NCBI GenBank assembly: GCA_035304345.1 | Contig: DATGQE010000022.1 | Location: 139,270-203,269 of the forward strand | Reading direction: 5' to 3' | Length of the DNA stretch: 64,000 bases | From: IDS-8 sp035304345 | Lineage (GTDB): Bacteria > Pseudomonadota > Gammaproteobacteria > Steroidobacterales > Woeseiaceae | Shown here: positions 8,384 to 16,513 of the stretch, in pieces | How positions within the stretch are numbered: position 1 is the first letter of the stretch | Layout of the letters: every line of letters starts with the position of its first letter | The notes under the pieces: model-generated | What the model was told of the DNA's origin: nothing | Database searches by the model: none | The model's input: the letters and a program-made list of their open reading frames with translations, nothing else | Made by a program: the position numbers and the translations under genes

Positions 8384-8719
8384 ATGAAGGACGAATTCTC
8401 CCCGTCACGACGGCGTGCACTGCGGAATTCCCTGGTGGCCGTTGCTGGGCTGGCGGGGCTGGGAGCGCTGGGCGTTTCCCCGGTTACCCGCGTGCGGGCC
8501 GAGGACCTGCCGAAGGTGTCGGAAGACGACCCGACGGCGCAGGCTCTCGCGTACACGCACGATGCGACGACCAGCGCCCGCACGGACCCGAATCAGTTCT
8601 GCAACAACTGCCTCTACTACAAGGGGACCGCGGACGACGCGTGGGCGCGGTGCGACCTGTTCCCCGGCAAGCTCGTGGCCGGCCCCGGCTGGTGCAACGC
8701 CTGGACGGCGAAGGGCTGA
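8384..8719 (+). CDS. High-potential iron-sulfur protein (HiPIP), Tat-exported
   Basis: A 111-aa protein with a Tat signal (SRRRALRNS at residues 8-16, then a long Ala/Gly hydrophobic stretch, cleavage near RVRAED). The mature part has the four [4Fe-4S] cysteines at 73, 76, 90 and 104 (FCNNCLYY, ARCDLF, GWCNAW), the exact spacing class of HiPIP. HiPIPs are periplasmic one-electron carriers in photosynthetic, iron-oxidizing and respiratory chains. Start at 8384 chosen because AAGGAGG at 8368-8374 is 9 nt upstream; an in-frame TTG at 8375 abuts that site and is unlikely. Placement after two cytochrome genes suggests one electron route, though a strong hairpin separates them. Confidence 0.93.
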   Translation: MKDEFSPSRRRALRNSLVAVAGLAGLGALGVSPVTRVRAEDLPKVSEDDPTAQALAYTHDATTSARTDPNQFCNNCLYYKGTADDAWARCDLFPGKLVAGPGWCNAWTAKG

Positions 8720-8736
8720 CGGCCTGACCGACTCCC

Positions 8737-8780
8737 GGCGCACCCCGCGCGACCGGCGATCGCCGTCGCGCGGGTGCGCC
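8737..8780. terminator. Bidirectional terminator hairpin between convergent genes
   Basis: GGCGCACCC and GCGCGAC pair with GTCGCGC and GGGTGCGCC over 16 bp, with one bulged C and an 11-nt loop that is itself palindromic. It lies between the convergent HiPIP and glucanase genes. No T-run is present. Confidence 0.6.
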
Positions 8781-8840
8781 CCCCTTCTCCACAGGAATAG
8801 CCGGGCGACCGCGAATTGCGTGGTGCGCGCTCCCCGAGGC

Positions 8841-10382
8841 CTACTGCCCGGCGGGCACCGGCTCGTGCGCGTAGCGCTCGATCGCGTCCAGCCAGCCGCC
8901 GGTGAAGCCGGCGCGCTGCAGGCCTTCGCGGACGTGCGGGTTCTGCCGCATCACTTCCCACACGAAGCCCGAGCGGTAGTTCTCGATCATGAGCAGGATC
9001 GGCCCCTGGTCGATGCCGAGATAGTCGCCGGCCACCCAGCCGAAGCCGTCGATCACCCGCCCGTGCTTGAGATCGACGTCGTACCGGAAGCTCGGGTTGA
9101 AGGCATCGAGGAAGCCGTACTGGGAGTAGATGTGCTGGCCGTAACGCACGCGCATTTCGCGGATCGCGCGGATCGCGAGCTCCGGCGCGAACACGATGGA
9201 GCCGGCCGCGGCGGTCGGCGCGATGGTGCCGTCGTCGTAGGAGTGGCCGAGCGCCTGGTGTGAATCCGGGTAGCCGATGCCGCGCGCGGCATAGCCGCGG
9301 AACTGGCGCTCCTCCCCGTTGTAGACGAGGAGCGCGTGGCCGGGGCCGTCGCTCGCGCTGAGGCCCCAGATGCCGTCGCCGTAGCCTTCCCAGCCGAGCG
9401 GGTTCTCTTCCGCGTAGGCGTACTGGGCCAGCACCGAGCGGCGGCTGTTCTCGAAGTAGTCGAGCCCGCGCTCGCGCATGTAGGGATCCTGGATGCCGCG
9501 GAAGTCGAACCAGATGTGGGTGTACTGGTGCCCGAAGCCGGGGCTGAACATCAGGTATTCCTGCCCGTAGTACTCGCCCCAGTGGCGATCGTACCGTTCG
9601 GTCCACGCTTCCCACGCGTCGCGATCGAGCGAGTGCTCCGGTGCGGCGAGCGCGAGGAGGTAGACGATCATCGCCTCGTTGTAGCCGCGCCAGTCCATCG
9701 CGTGGAAGCCGGACTCGGGGCGCCAGCCGAGCGTGATGCCGCCGACGCCGGCCTGGGCCCAGGGCCAGTCGACGCGCGTGTAGATCCGCTCGGCGAGCTG
9801 GCGGATCTCCGCTTCGTCGGGGTGCTCGCCGTCGAAATAAGTCTGCGCGAACAGGACGCCGCCGAGCAGCAGCGCCGTATCGACCGTGGACAGCTCCGAG
9901 TGCGCGTAGCGGGTGCCGGTCTCCATGTCGAGGAAGTGATAGAAGAAGCCCTTGTGGCCGGCTTTGCCCTTGGGCTCCGGGCCCTGCGGCGCGTTCGCGA
10001 AGAAGCGCAAGGTCGTGAGGGTGCGCTCGCGCGCCTGCTCGCGCGTGACGTAGCCGCGCTCGACGCCGATCGGGTAGGCGGTGAGCCCGAAGCCGACGGC
10101 GGCGATCGACGAGAACGAACCCGAGGGCCAGCGATCCGGCACCAGCCCGTTCTCCGGATTGGCCGTTTCCCAGAAGAAGCGGAACGTGCGCTGTGACAGG
10201 TCCTCCAGCAGGGACTCGTCGTCTAGCCGCGGCGCATCCGGCCGCCCGGTGTTGACCGACGGCGGATCGACCGGGAGAACCTGCGCCTCACTCATCTCCG
10301 CCGGCGGCTGGCCCGGCACTCCGGGGCTCGCGAAAACGAGCGCGGCGGCGAGTGAGGTGAGAATCGTACGCTGCATGTTCAT
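8841..10382 (-). CDS. Exported glucoamylase-like protein (GH144-type beta-1,2-glucanase candidate)
   Basis: A 513-aa protein with a signal peptide (ILTSLAAALVFASPGVPG). From residue about 60 it has the glucoamylase-like fold: RTFRFFWETANPENGLVPDRW, then GFGLTAYPIGVERGYVTR, GKAGHKGFFYHFLDM, YNEAMIVYLLALAAPEHS and GYPDSHQALGHSYDDGTIAPTA. These are shared by GH144 endo-beta-1,2-glucanases and relatives acting on sophorose-type glucans. It follows a LacI-family gene with a 4-nt ATGA overlap, so the regulator probably senses the product sugar and controls both. Two starts are possible: 10382 (ATGA overlap) or the ATG at 10376, which has better spacing from GAGGG. The substrate is inferred from family only. 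Confidence 0.85.
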   Translation of the reverse strand: MNMQRTILTSLAAALVFASPGVPGQPPAEMSEAQVLPVDPPSVNTGRPDAPRLDDESLLEDLSQRTFRFFWETANPENGLVPDRWPSGSFSSIAAVGFGLTAYPIGVERGYVTREQARERTLTTLRFFANAPQGPEPKGKAGHKGFFYHFLDMETGTRYAHSELSTVDTALLLGGVLFAQTYFDGEHPDEAEIRQLAERIYTRVDWPWAQAGVGGITLGWRPESGFHAMDWRGYNEAMIVYLLALAAPEHSLDRDAWEAWTERYDRHWGEYYGQEYLMFSPGFGHQYTHIWFDFRGIQDPYMRERGLDYFENSRRSVLAQYAYAEENPLGWEGYGDGIWGLSASDGPGHALLVYNGEERQFRGYAARGIGYPDSHQALGHSYDDGTIAPTAAAGSIVFAPELAIRAIREMRVRYGQHIYSQYGFLDAFNPSFRYDVDLKHGRVIDGFGWVAGDYLGIDQGPILLMIENYRSGFVWEVMRQNPHVREGLQRAGFTGGWLDAIERYAHEPVPAGQ

Positions 10383-11425
10383 ACCCTCGAATCTGTCGGC
10401 GCCCCGGCGGCGCCGGTGGATGCGCGAACGACGAGCGTCGGACGCACCGGCTCGATGCGTTCGCGTGAAAGCTCCGGCTGCTCGATGACTTCCAGCAGCC
10501 GCGCGAGTGCCCGCCGCCCGAGCTCCGCGACGTCCACGTGCACGCTGGTCAGCGCCGGGCGGAGCAGGGAGGCGAGCGGTATGTCGTCGAAGCCGGCAAT
10601 CGCCACGTCGCCCGGCACGGACAGCCCGGCCTCGAGCAACGCCCGCATGGCGCCGGCGGCCATCAGGTCGTTGGCGGCGAACACGGCATCCGGGCGAGTC
10701 TCGAGGCGGGCGATGGCGCAGCCGGCGGCGTAGCCGGAGGCCTCCTCGAAGTCGCCGCGGAACAGCGGCGCCTCGACTCCGGGCCAGTACCGCGCGAGCG
10801 CCTCACGCCAGGCGTGCTCGCGCTCGCCGGCATCGTGGTTGCCGGCGGGGCCGGCGATGTGCGCGACCACGCGGCAGCCGGTGTGCTTCAGGTGCCCCAT
10901 GAGCTCGAGCACCGCGCCGCGGTTGTCGATGACGCAGGCGCCCTGGTCCGCCGTGGCGTGCGTTCCCATCAGCACGGTCGGCAAATCCTCGGGCAGGAGG
11001 CGGGCGAGCGCCCCGGTATCGAGGTGCGGCGCCATGCACAGGAGCCCGTCGACGTGGCCCTTGAGGCCCGCGACCGTGCGCAGGCTCTCCCCGTCGTCGT
11101 CCGGAATGCGGGCCACGAGGAGGAGACGGCCCTGCCGTCGCGCCGTTTCCTCGATGCCGCGCACCAGCTCCGCGAAAGGCTCCGCCGGCAGCGCCGGCAG
11201 CAGCAATCCCACGACGCCGTGCCGCCGCTTCACCAGGCTCGCGGCCCCGCCGTGCGGCACGTAACGCAGGCGCGCGATCGCGTCGGTGACGCGCTGGCGA
11301 GTCGCCTGCGCCACCGGCCCGGTGCCGTTGATCACCCGGGATACGGATGCGATGGATACCCCCGCGGCGCGCGCGACGTCCTTCACCGTCGCGGCGCGCC
11401 GGGGCGCGCTGCGGGTCCCGTCCAC
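10379..11425 (-). CDS. LacI-family transcriptional regulator
   Basis: A 348-aa LacI/GalR regulator. The N-terminal helix-turn-helix reads ATVKDVARAAGVSIASVSRVING and is followed by the hinge RLRYVPHGGAASL. The periplasmic-binding-protein-like sugar domain includes VGLLLPALPAEPFAELV, PDAVFAANDLMAAGAM and VAIAGFDDIPLASLLRPALT. The GTG at 11425 is chosen because GGGGAG lies 4 nt upstream; an in-frame TTG at 11437 is an alternative. Its stop overlaps the glucanase start, and an operator-like palindrome lies 38 bp upstream, so it probably represses its own operon until a glucan-derived sugar binds. Confidence 0.92.
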   Translation of the reverse strand: MDGTRSAPRRAATVKDVARAAGVSIASVSRVINGTGPVAQATRQRVTDAIARLRYVPHGGAASLVKRRHGVVGLLLPALPAEPFAELVRGIEETARRQGRLLLVARIPDDDGESLRTVAGLKGHVDGLLCMAPHLDTGALARLLPEDLPTVLMGTHATADQGACVIDNRGAVLELMGHLKHTGCRVVAHIAGPAGNHDAGEREHAWREALARYWPGVEAPLFRGDFEEASGYAAGCAIARLETRPDAVFAANDLMAAGAMRALLEAGLSVPGDVAIAGFDDIPLASLLRPALTSVHVDVAELGRRALARLLEVIEQPELSRERIEPVRPTLVVRASTGAAGAPTDSRV

Positions 11426-11462
11426 TCGACTCCCCAAAGCCTCTGAGTGCGTTGGGGGCTAG

Positions 11463-11476
11463 TGTAAACGCTTACA
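11463..11476 (-). promoter_or_regulatory. LacI-family operator
   Basis: TGTAAACGCTTACA is the classic LacI/GalR-type palindrome with a central CG. It lies just upstream of the lacI-type gene, where binding would block transcription of the regulator-glucanase operon. Confidence 0.75.
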
Positions 11477-11499
11477 GTGTCGCGTCAAGACGACAGTTG

Positions 11500-11514
11500 T
11501 TGTAATTTTTACAA
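11500..11514 (-). promoter_or_regulatory. Second AT-rich palindrome upstream of the LacI operon
   Basis: TTGTAA-TTT-TTACAA is a perfect inverted repeat 24 bp upstream of the first operator. It shares the TGTAA/TTACA half-sites, so it may be an auxiliary operator or the site of another regulator. Confidence 0.45.
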
Positions 11515-11524
11515 AGCCGGCGCC

Positions 11525-11556
11525 GGCAGCGGCGGCGACGCGTCGAGGCCGCTGCC
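11525..11556 (-). terminator. Hairpin after the ECF sigma gene
   Basis: GGCAGCGGC at 11525-11533 pairs with GCCGCTGCC at 11548-11556, a 9-bp stem with a 14-nt loop, about 42 nt after the sigma-factor stop codon. No T-run. Confidence 0.4.
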
Positions 11557-11597
11557 CCGGGACTCCGCACGCTGCCGGTCCGGCGAACCCGGCAGCC

Positions 11598-12863
11598 TCA
11601 GGCCCCGCCGGCCTCGATCTCGGCCAGCCGCCGCTCGATGAAGCGCCGCTCCGGCTCCTGCCGGGTGAGCTCGAGCGCCCGCCGGTAGGCCTGGGCGGCG
11701 GCCTCGTACCGTCCGAGCCGCCGGCAGAGGTCCGCGCGCGTCGCGTGCGCGAGATGATAATCGGTGAGCTCGCCGCGCCCGAGCAGGTCGTCCACGAGCG
11801 CGAGCCCGGCCTCGGGTCCGTCGCGCATGGCCACCGCCACGGCCCGGTTCAGCTCCACCACCGGCGACGGCGCGGTGCGCAGCAACAGGTCGTACAGCGC
11901 GACGATCTCGCCCCAGTCCGTCGCTGCCGCGTCGGGCGCATCGGCGTGCACGCCCACGATCGCCGCCTGCAGCGTATAGGGCCCGAAGCGACCCGACGCG
12001 AGCGCGCGACGCACCAGCGCCGAAGCCTCGGCGATCAGGCCGCGATCCCACAGCCGGCGGTCCTGGTCTTCGAGCAGGACGAGCTCGCCGTCGGGCGTGG
12101 TGCGCGCCGGCCGCCTGGATTCGTGGAACAGCATCAGCGCGAGCAGGCCCATCGCCTCCGGCTCCTCGAGCAGCTCCACGAGCAGGCGCCCGAGCCGGAT
12201 CGCTTCCCCCGAGAGATCGGTGCGCGTGACCGACGTCCCCGAGGAGGCGAAATAGCCCTCGTTGAACACGAGGTAGATCACCTGCAGCACGCTCTCCAGG
12301 CGCTCGGGCAGCTCCGCCTGCGACGGCACCTCGTAGGGAATGCCGGCGTCGCGGATCTTCGCCTTCGCCCGCACGATGCGCTGCGCGACCGTGGGCGGCG
12401 AGGCGAGGAAGGCGTGCGCGATCTCCTCGGTGGTGAGGTCGCACACTTCCCGCAACGTGAGGGCCAGGCGGCCCTCCGGCGGCAGCGAGGGATGGCAGCA
12501 GGTGAAGATCAGCCGCAGCCGGTCGTCCTCGATCTCCTCGTCGTCCCGGTCCGGCGCCGCCTCGCCGTGCGGGGTGAGCTGGCGCGCGATCTCCTCCAGG
12601 GAGGCGTCGAAACGCGCCCGCCGGCGGATCGTGTCGATTCCCTTGAAGCGCCCGGCCGAGACGAGCCAGGCCCGCGGGTTGTCGGGAATCCCGTCGCTCG
12701 GCCATTGCGCCAGCGCGGCGAGAAACGCCTCGTGCAGCGCCTCCTCGGCGAGATCGAAATCGCCGAGCAGGCGAATCAGCGTGGCGAGCACGCGCCGCGA
12801 TTCGCGGCGGTAAACGGCGTCGATCGCCTCCCGCGTGACCTGCACCGTGCCGCTTTCGTTCAT
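11598..12863 (-). CDS. ECF sigma factor with C-terminal TPR domain (ECF42-type)
   Basis: A 421-aa protein, much longer than ordinary ECF sigma factors (about 190 aa). The N-terminal half has sigma region 2 (YRRESRRVLATLIRLLGDFD ... EALHEAFLAALAQWP, PRAWLVSAGRFKGIDTIRRR) and region 4 (LALTLREVCDLTTEEIAHAFL, TVAQRIVRAKAKIRDAG). The C-terminal half (from LQVIYLVFNEGY) is the helical TPR-like extension of the ECF42 group, which takes the place of an anti-sigma factor in control. ECF42 genes normally sit beside one or more small DGPF/YCII-like proteins; none is present within several genes here. The next gene upstream is divergent (clsB). Targets unknown. Confidence 0.9.
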   Translation of the reverse strand: MNESGTVQVTREAIDAVYRRESRRVLATLIRLLGDFDLAEEALHEAFLAALAQWPSDGIPDNPRAWLVSAGRFKGIDTIRRRARFDASLEEIARQLTPHGEAAPDRDDEEIEDDRLRLIFTCCHPSLPPEGRLALTLREVCDLTTEEIAHAFLASPPTVAQRIVRAKAKIRDAGIPYEVPSQAELPERLESVLQVIYLVFNEGYFASSGTSVTRTDLSGEAIRLGRLLVELLEEPEAMGLLALMLFHESRRPARTTPDGELVLLEDQDRRLWDRGLIAEASALVRRALASGRFGPYTLQAAIVGVHADAPDAAATDWGEIVALYDLLLRTAPSPVVELNRAVAVAMRDGPEAGLALVDDLLGRGELTDYHLAHATRADLCRRLGRYEAAAQAYRRALELTRQEPERRFIERRLAEIEAGGA

Positions 12864-12964
12864 TGCCGCACTTTACCGGAAACCGCACCGGCCTCGCGAT
12901 GGCGCGCACATTATCTGCCATATTGGTTGGAAGGCGAGGCACGAGCAGGAGGCTGCCGCGCGGC

Positions 12965-14170
12965 ATGGGTGACTGGACGAGCGGGAACGAGCTCGAGCTC
13001 CTGGAGAACGGCGAGGAGGTGTATCCGCGCGTGTTCGAGGCAATCGGCCGGGCGCGCGAGGAGGTCGTGCTCGAGACGTTCATCTGGATGGAGGACGGCG
13101 TCGGGAGGCAGCTCCTCGACGTGCTGGTGGCTGCCGCCGAGCGGGGCGTGCAGGTGTGGGCGCTCGTGGACGGCTACGGCTCGCCGGGGTTCTCGGACGA
13201 GTTCCTCGAGCGCGTTCGCAAGGCCGGCATACACCTGCGCTCGTTCGATCCGAGGCCGACGTTCTTCCGGGTGCGCACCAACATCCTGTGCCGCATGCAC
13301 CGCAAAATCGTGGTGATCGACGGCGAGCGCGCGTTCGTCGGCGGCCTCAATTTCTCCGACGACCACCTGCGGGAGTTCGGCGAGGCCTCGAAGCAGGACT
13401 TCGCGGTCGAGGTGAGAGGACCGCTGGTGCGGGACATCCATCGATACTGCCGGCACGGCGCGGACCTGCATGCCGGTCCGCCCTGGCGCCGCTTGCGGTA
13501 CTGGTTGCGACGCTTCCCGCGCCGGATGATCAATCCTCGCGAGGGCGCACAGGCACTGTTCGTCTATCGCGACAACGACCAGCATCCCACCGACATCGAG
13601 ACGATGTACCGGGCCGGCATCCGCGCCGCGCAACGCAGGATCATCATCGCCAACGCCTATTTCTTCCCAGGCTACCGGTTCGTGCGCGACCTGCGGCGCG
13701 CCGCCCGCCGCGGCGTCGAGGTTTCGCTCATCATGCAGGGCAAGCCCGACCGCCCGGTCAGCGTGTGGGCCGCCTCCATCCTGTACTCGGACCTGCTCCG
13801 GGCCGGGGTACGGATCTTCAACTACACGGAACGACCGCTGCACGCGAAGGTGGCGGTGATCGACGAGCGCTGGGCGACCATCGGCTCGAGCAATCTCGAT
13901 CCGCTGAGCCTCGGCCTGAATCTCGAGGCCAACGTGTTCGTGCTGGACGAGCGCTTCAATGCCGCGCTCGGCTCGCGGCTCGAGCGGCTCATCGCCGAGT
14001 CGTGCACGGAGCTCGAAGCCGGGGAGCGGGCGAGCGGCGGGCGGCTGCGCCGCCTGCTGCTCGCCGGCGCCTATCACCTCACGCGGCGAATGCCGACCTG
14101 GGGCACGCGCCTGCCGCGCTACGAGCAGCGCATCCTGCCGCTGGAATCACCGGGCAACCCACGCCCCTAG
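12965..14170 (+). CDS. clsB: Cardiolipin synthase B (ClsB/YbhO type)
   Basis: A 401-aa phospholipase D superfamily enzyme that makes cardiolipin at the inner membrane by phosphatidyl transfer. Both HKD motifs are present: MHRKIVVIDGERAFVGGLN in the first half and LHAKVAVIDERWATIGSSNLD in the second. The opening GNELELLENGEEVYPRVFEAI, then LETFIWMEDGVG and NAYFFPGYRF, follow E. coli ClsB almost residue for residue. The ATG at 12965 gives that ClsB-like start; AGGAGG lies 12 nt upstream, slightly far. It is divergent from the sigma factor and convergent with the TonB receptor, so it is transcribed alone. Its C-terminal tail is shorter than in E. coli. Confidence 0.95.
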   Translation: MGDWTSGNELELLENGEEVYPRVFEAIGRAREEVVLETFIWMEDGVGRQLLDVLVAAAERGVQVWALVDGYGSPGFSDEFLERVRKAGIHLRSFDPRPTFFRVRTNILCRMHRKIVVIDGERAFVGGLNFSDDHLREFGEASKQDFAVEVRGPLVRDIHRYCRHGADLHAGPPWRRLRYWLRRFPRRMINPREGAQALFVYRDNDQHPTDIETMYRAGIRAAQRRIIIANAYFFPGYRFVRDLRRAARRGVEVSLIMQGKPDRPVSVWAASILYSDLLRAGVRIFNYTERPLHAKVAVIDERWATIGSSNLDPLSLGLNLEANVFVLDERFNAALGSRLERLIAESCTELEAGERASGGRLRRLLLAGAYHLTRRMPTWGTRLPRYEQRILPLESPGNPRP

Positions 14171-14204
14171 GCCGCACCGGGTCACCGGCCGCGCGCGACC
14201 TCTC

Positions 14205-16316
14205 TCAGAACGTCCACACCGCGCGCAACAGCGCGCTGCGCTCGATCAGGTTGCCGCCGCCGAACTCCAGATGCTCGCCGTCCGTCAGGTTGCGTACGGT
14301 CAGCGACAGTCTCAAGTCGTCGAGCGGGTTCCATCCCAGGCTCAGGTCGACGGCGGTGTAGCCCGGCACGCCGAGGCCCGGCAGCTCGTCGACGTGGCGG
14401 ATCGACGTGAACAGCTCGAACTGCTGCGGCAACTCGAGGAAGGAATGCAGCGTCGCCTGGTGCGTGGGGCTGTTGCCGGAAAGCGCAAGGGAGCCGGCGC
14501 CGCTGCTGCCGGGGATGAGCTCGAGGTCGAGATCGAGGTAGGCATACTGGAGCTGCAGGCGCCACGGCTCCAGCACCTGCCAGTTCGCCACCAGTGTGCC
14601 GCCGCGTGCTTCGCCCCGCATGCCGTTCGCGAGCGTAGCGGGAATCAGCAGGTAGCGCGGCGGGTCGCCTACCACGCTGATCGCGCCGGGCTCCTGTGTC
14701 TGGAGCCGGTCATAGTCGTGCCGGAAGAGCGAGACGTCGATCGACAGGTCCGGACCGAGCTGGGCCCGGTAACCGGCTTCCGTCGCGATCAGCTCTTCCG
14801 AGCGGAAGCTCTCGCTGCCGCGCGCGTTGAAGTAGACGGGCACCGGCATGCCGGGTACCACGAGCGGTGCAACCAGCTCCAGGTCGGAGTCCAGGCGAGC
14901 CGGGATGCGCACCGCGCGCGATACCGCCGCCCACAGGAACCGGTCGTCGGCCAGCGCCCAACCCAGCCTCAGGTTCGGCTGCGCTTCCCAGCCGCTGTAG
15001 TCGTTGTGCTCCAGCTTGGTGCCGGCCGTCAGCACGAGCTCGTCCTCGAGGAGCGTGATGTCGTCCTGCACGAACAGGCTGAGCGTCTCGTCGCGGCGCG
15101 AGTCGGGAATGAAGCTCGCGAAAGTGGTGTTGTCGAGCTCGTCGGAGGTCACGCGCACGCCCGCCCCCCAGATGACGCGGTGCCGGCCGGCAGGCGCGAC
15201 GTCGTGCTGGAAATCGACGTCCAGCGTGTGGCGCCGCTCGTCGAAGGTGCCCGGAGCGTCCCGCGCGGTGTGATCGAGGTACGCCTGGAGCAGCACGTGC
15301 CCGCCCGTATCGAGATTGCGGTCCCAGCGGGTGAGCAGGTTGAAGCCGCCGATGTCCACCGTGCCCGGCCGGTCGGGGCCCGGCAGGGTGCCGAGCGCGA
15401 ACTCCGGGCGCAGCCAGTCGCCGAGCTCCGCCGCGTACGCGTCGCCCTGGAAAACGAGCCGGTCGTTCTCGCTCCGCTCCCAGTCGACCCGGAACCCGGC
15501 CTGGCCGCGGCGTGCGTCGTCCACGCCGGGCTCGCCCGTCTGCTCCAGCGATGCGTCCGATTCCGCGTACTTCACCCAGGCGCGCGCGGCGACGTCCGCT
15601 CCCGCCTGCCACCCGTGGCGCAGGCCGGCGAAACGGCGGGTTTCGCTGCCCGCGGCCACGTCCACCAGCGAGCCCTGCGTCTCCCGCGCCGGGCGGGTGA
15701 TGATGTTGATCACGCCGTTGACGGCATTCGCACCCCACAACGTGCCACCCGGCCCGGAGATCACCTCGATGCGCTCGATGTCCTGCACCAGCACGTCCTG
15801 CGCGTCCCAGAACACGCCCGCGAACAGCGGCGAATAGACGCTGCGCCCGTCGATCAGCACCAGGAGCTTGTTCGACAGGTCGCTGTTGAAGCCGCGGATC
15901 GAGATCGACCACGAATGAGTGCCCGTCCGCGCGACTTCGACTCCGGGCGCGAGTCGCAGGATCTCCGGCAACCGGTTGAGGCCCGAGCGCCGGATGTCCT
16001 CCGCCGTGATGACGTACATGGCGCTCGTCACCCGTTGCAGCGGCTCGCTCCTGCGCGCCGCCGACGTCACGCGCACTCTGCCGAGCTCCTCGATGCTGAG
16101 CTCGAACAGGTCGGCGGCGTCGGCCGCGGCGCGGGCCGGCACCGCGGCCGCAAGGCCGCCCGCGACGGTCAGCGTGAGCGCACAGCCGAACCGCAGCACC
16201 CTTGCGCCGCGGGTCACGCGGCGGCACGCGGGCTTACGGATGCGGGCGTCGTCGTGCGGCAGGGAAGCTCCGTCGAGGGACGGCCGCGTGCGGCGGGCGA
16301 TCGGGATGCCTGCCAT
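14205..16316 (-). CDS. TonB-dependent receptor
   Basis: A 703-aa outer-membrane receptor. After a long basic N-terminus comes a signal segment (RFGCALTLTVAGGLAAAVPARA). The plug domain reads DLFELSIEELGRVRVTSAARR, then LPEILRLAPGVEVAR, ISIRGFNSDLSNKLLVLIDG and GPGGTLWGANAVNGVINI. A 22-strand-type barrel follows and ends in AVWTF with a terminal Phe. It is divergent from a hybrid histidine kinase and a YfiR-like periplasmic protein, a grouping that recurs in proteobacteria. Its opening resembles receptors of that group more than siderophore receptors. The ligand cannot be told. No nearby exbB/tonB. Start at the ATG at 16316; an adjacent TTG would add one residue. Confidence 0.93.
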   Translation of the reverse strand: MAGIPIARRTRPSLDGASLPHDDARIRKPACRRVTRGARVLRFGCALTLTVAGGLAAAVPARAAADAADLFELSIEELGRVRVTSAARRSEPLQRVTSAMYVITAEDIRRSGLNRLPEILRLAPGVEVARTGTHSWSISIRGFNSDLSNKLLVLIDGRSVYSPLFAGVFWDAQDVLVQDIERIEVISGPGGTLWGANAVNGVINIITRPARETQGSLVDVAAGSETRRFAGLRHGWQAGADVAARAWVKYAESDASLEQTGEPGVDDARRGQAGFRVDWERSENDRLVFQGDAYAAELGDWLRPEFALGTLPGPDRPGTVDIGGFNLLTRWDRNLDTGGHVLLQAYLDHTARDAPGTFDERRHTLDVDFQHDVAPAGRHRVIWGAGVRVTSDELDNTTFASFIPDSRRDETLSLFVQDDITLLEDELVLTAGTKLEHNDYSGWEAQPNLRLGWALADDRFLWAAVSRAVRIPARLDSDLELVAPLVVPGMPVPVYFNARGSESFRSEELIATEAGYRAQLGPDLSIDVSLFRHDYDRLQTQEPGAISVVGDPPRYLLIPATLANGMRGEARGGTLVANWQVLEPWRLQLQYAYLDLDLELIPGSSGAGSLALSGNSPTHQATLHSFLELPQQFELFTSIRHVDELPGLGVPGYTAVDLSLGWNPLDDLRLSLTVRNLTDGEHLEFGGGNLIERSALLRAVWTF

Positions 16317-16513
16317 CAAGTCGCGGGGTTCGACGTCGTCATTCGTTCTGGTTTCCTGCCGGCGCCGCGTCGGTTACGATGGAGCCAGGCGCACGGCCGG
16401 ACGGGAGTATAACGCCAAGCGATGCGGCCAGCGCACCCTGTCGCACCTCGTAAACTGCTGCCGATCGATCCGGTCGGGAACGCTCGCCGCCACCAGGCGC
16501 CGTCTCGCCGCCG

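Noticed and set aside
13959..16412. 817-codon plus-strand open frame opposite the TonB receptor
   Set aside because: Low-complexity Arg/Ala/Val/Glu translation without motifs; it mirrors a clear TonB receptor on the other strand and exists because of high G+C.
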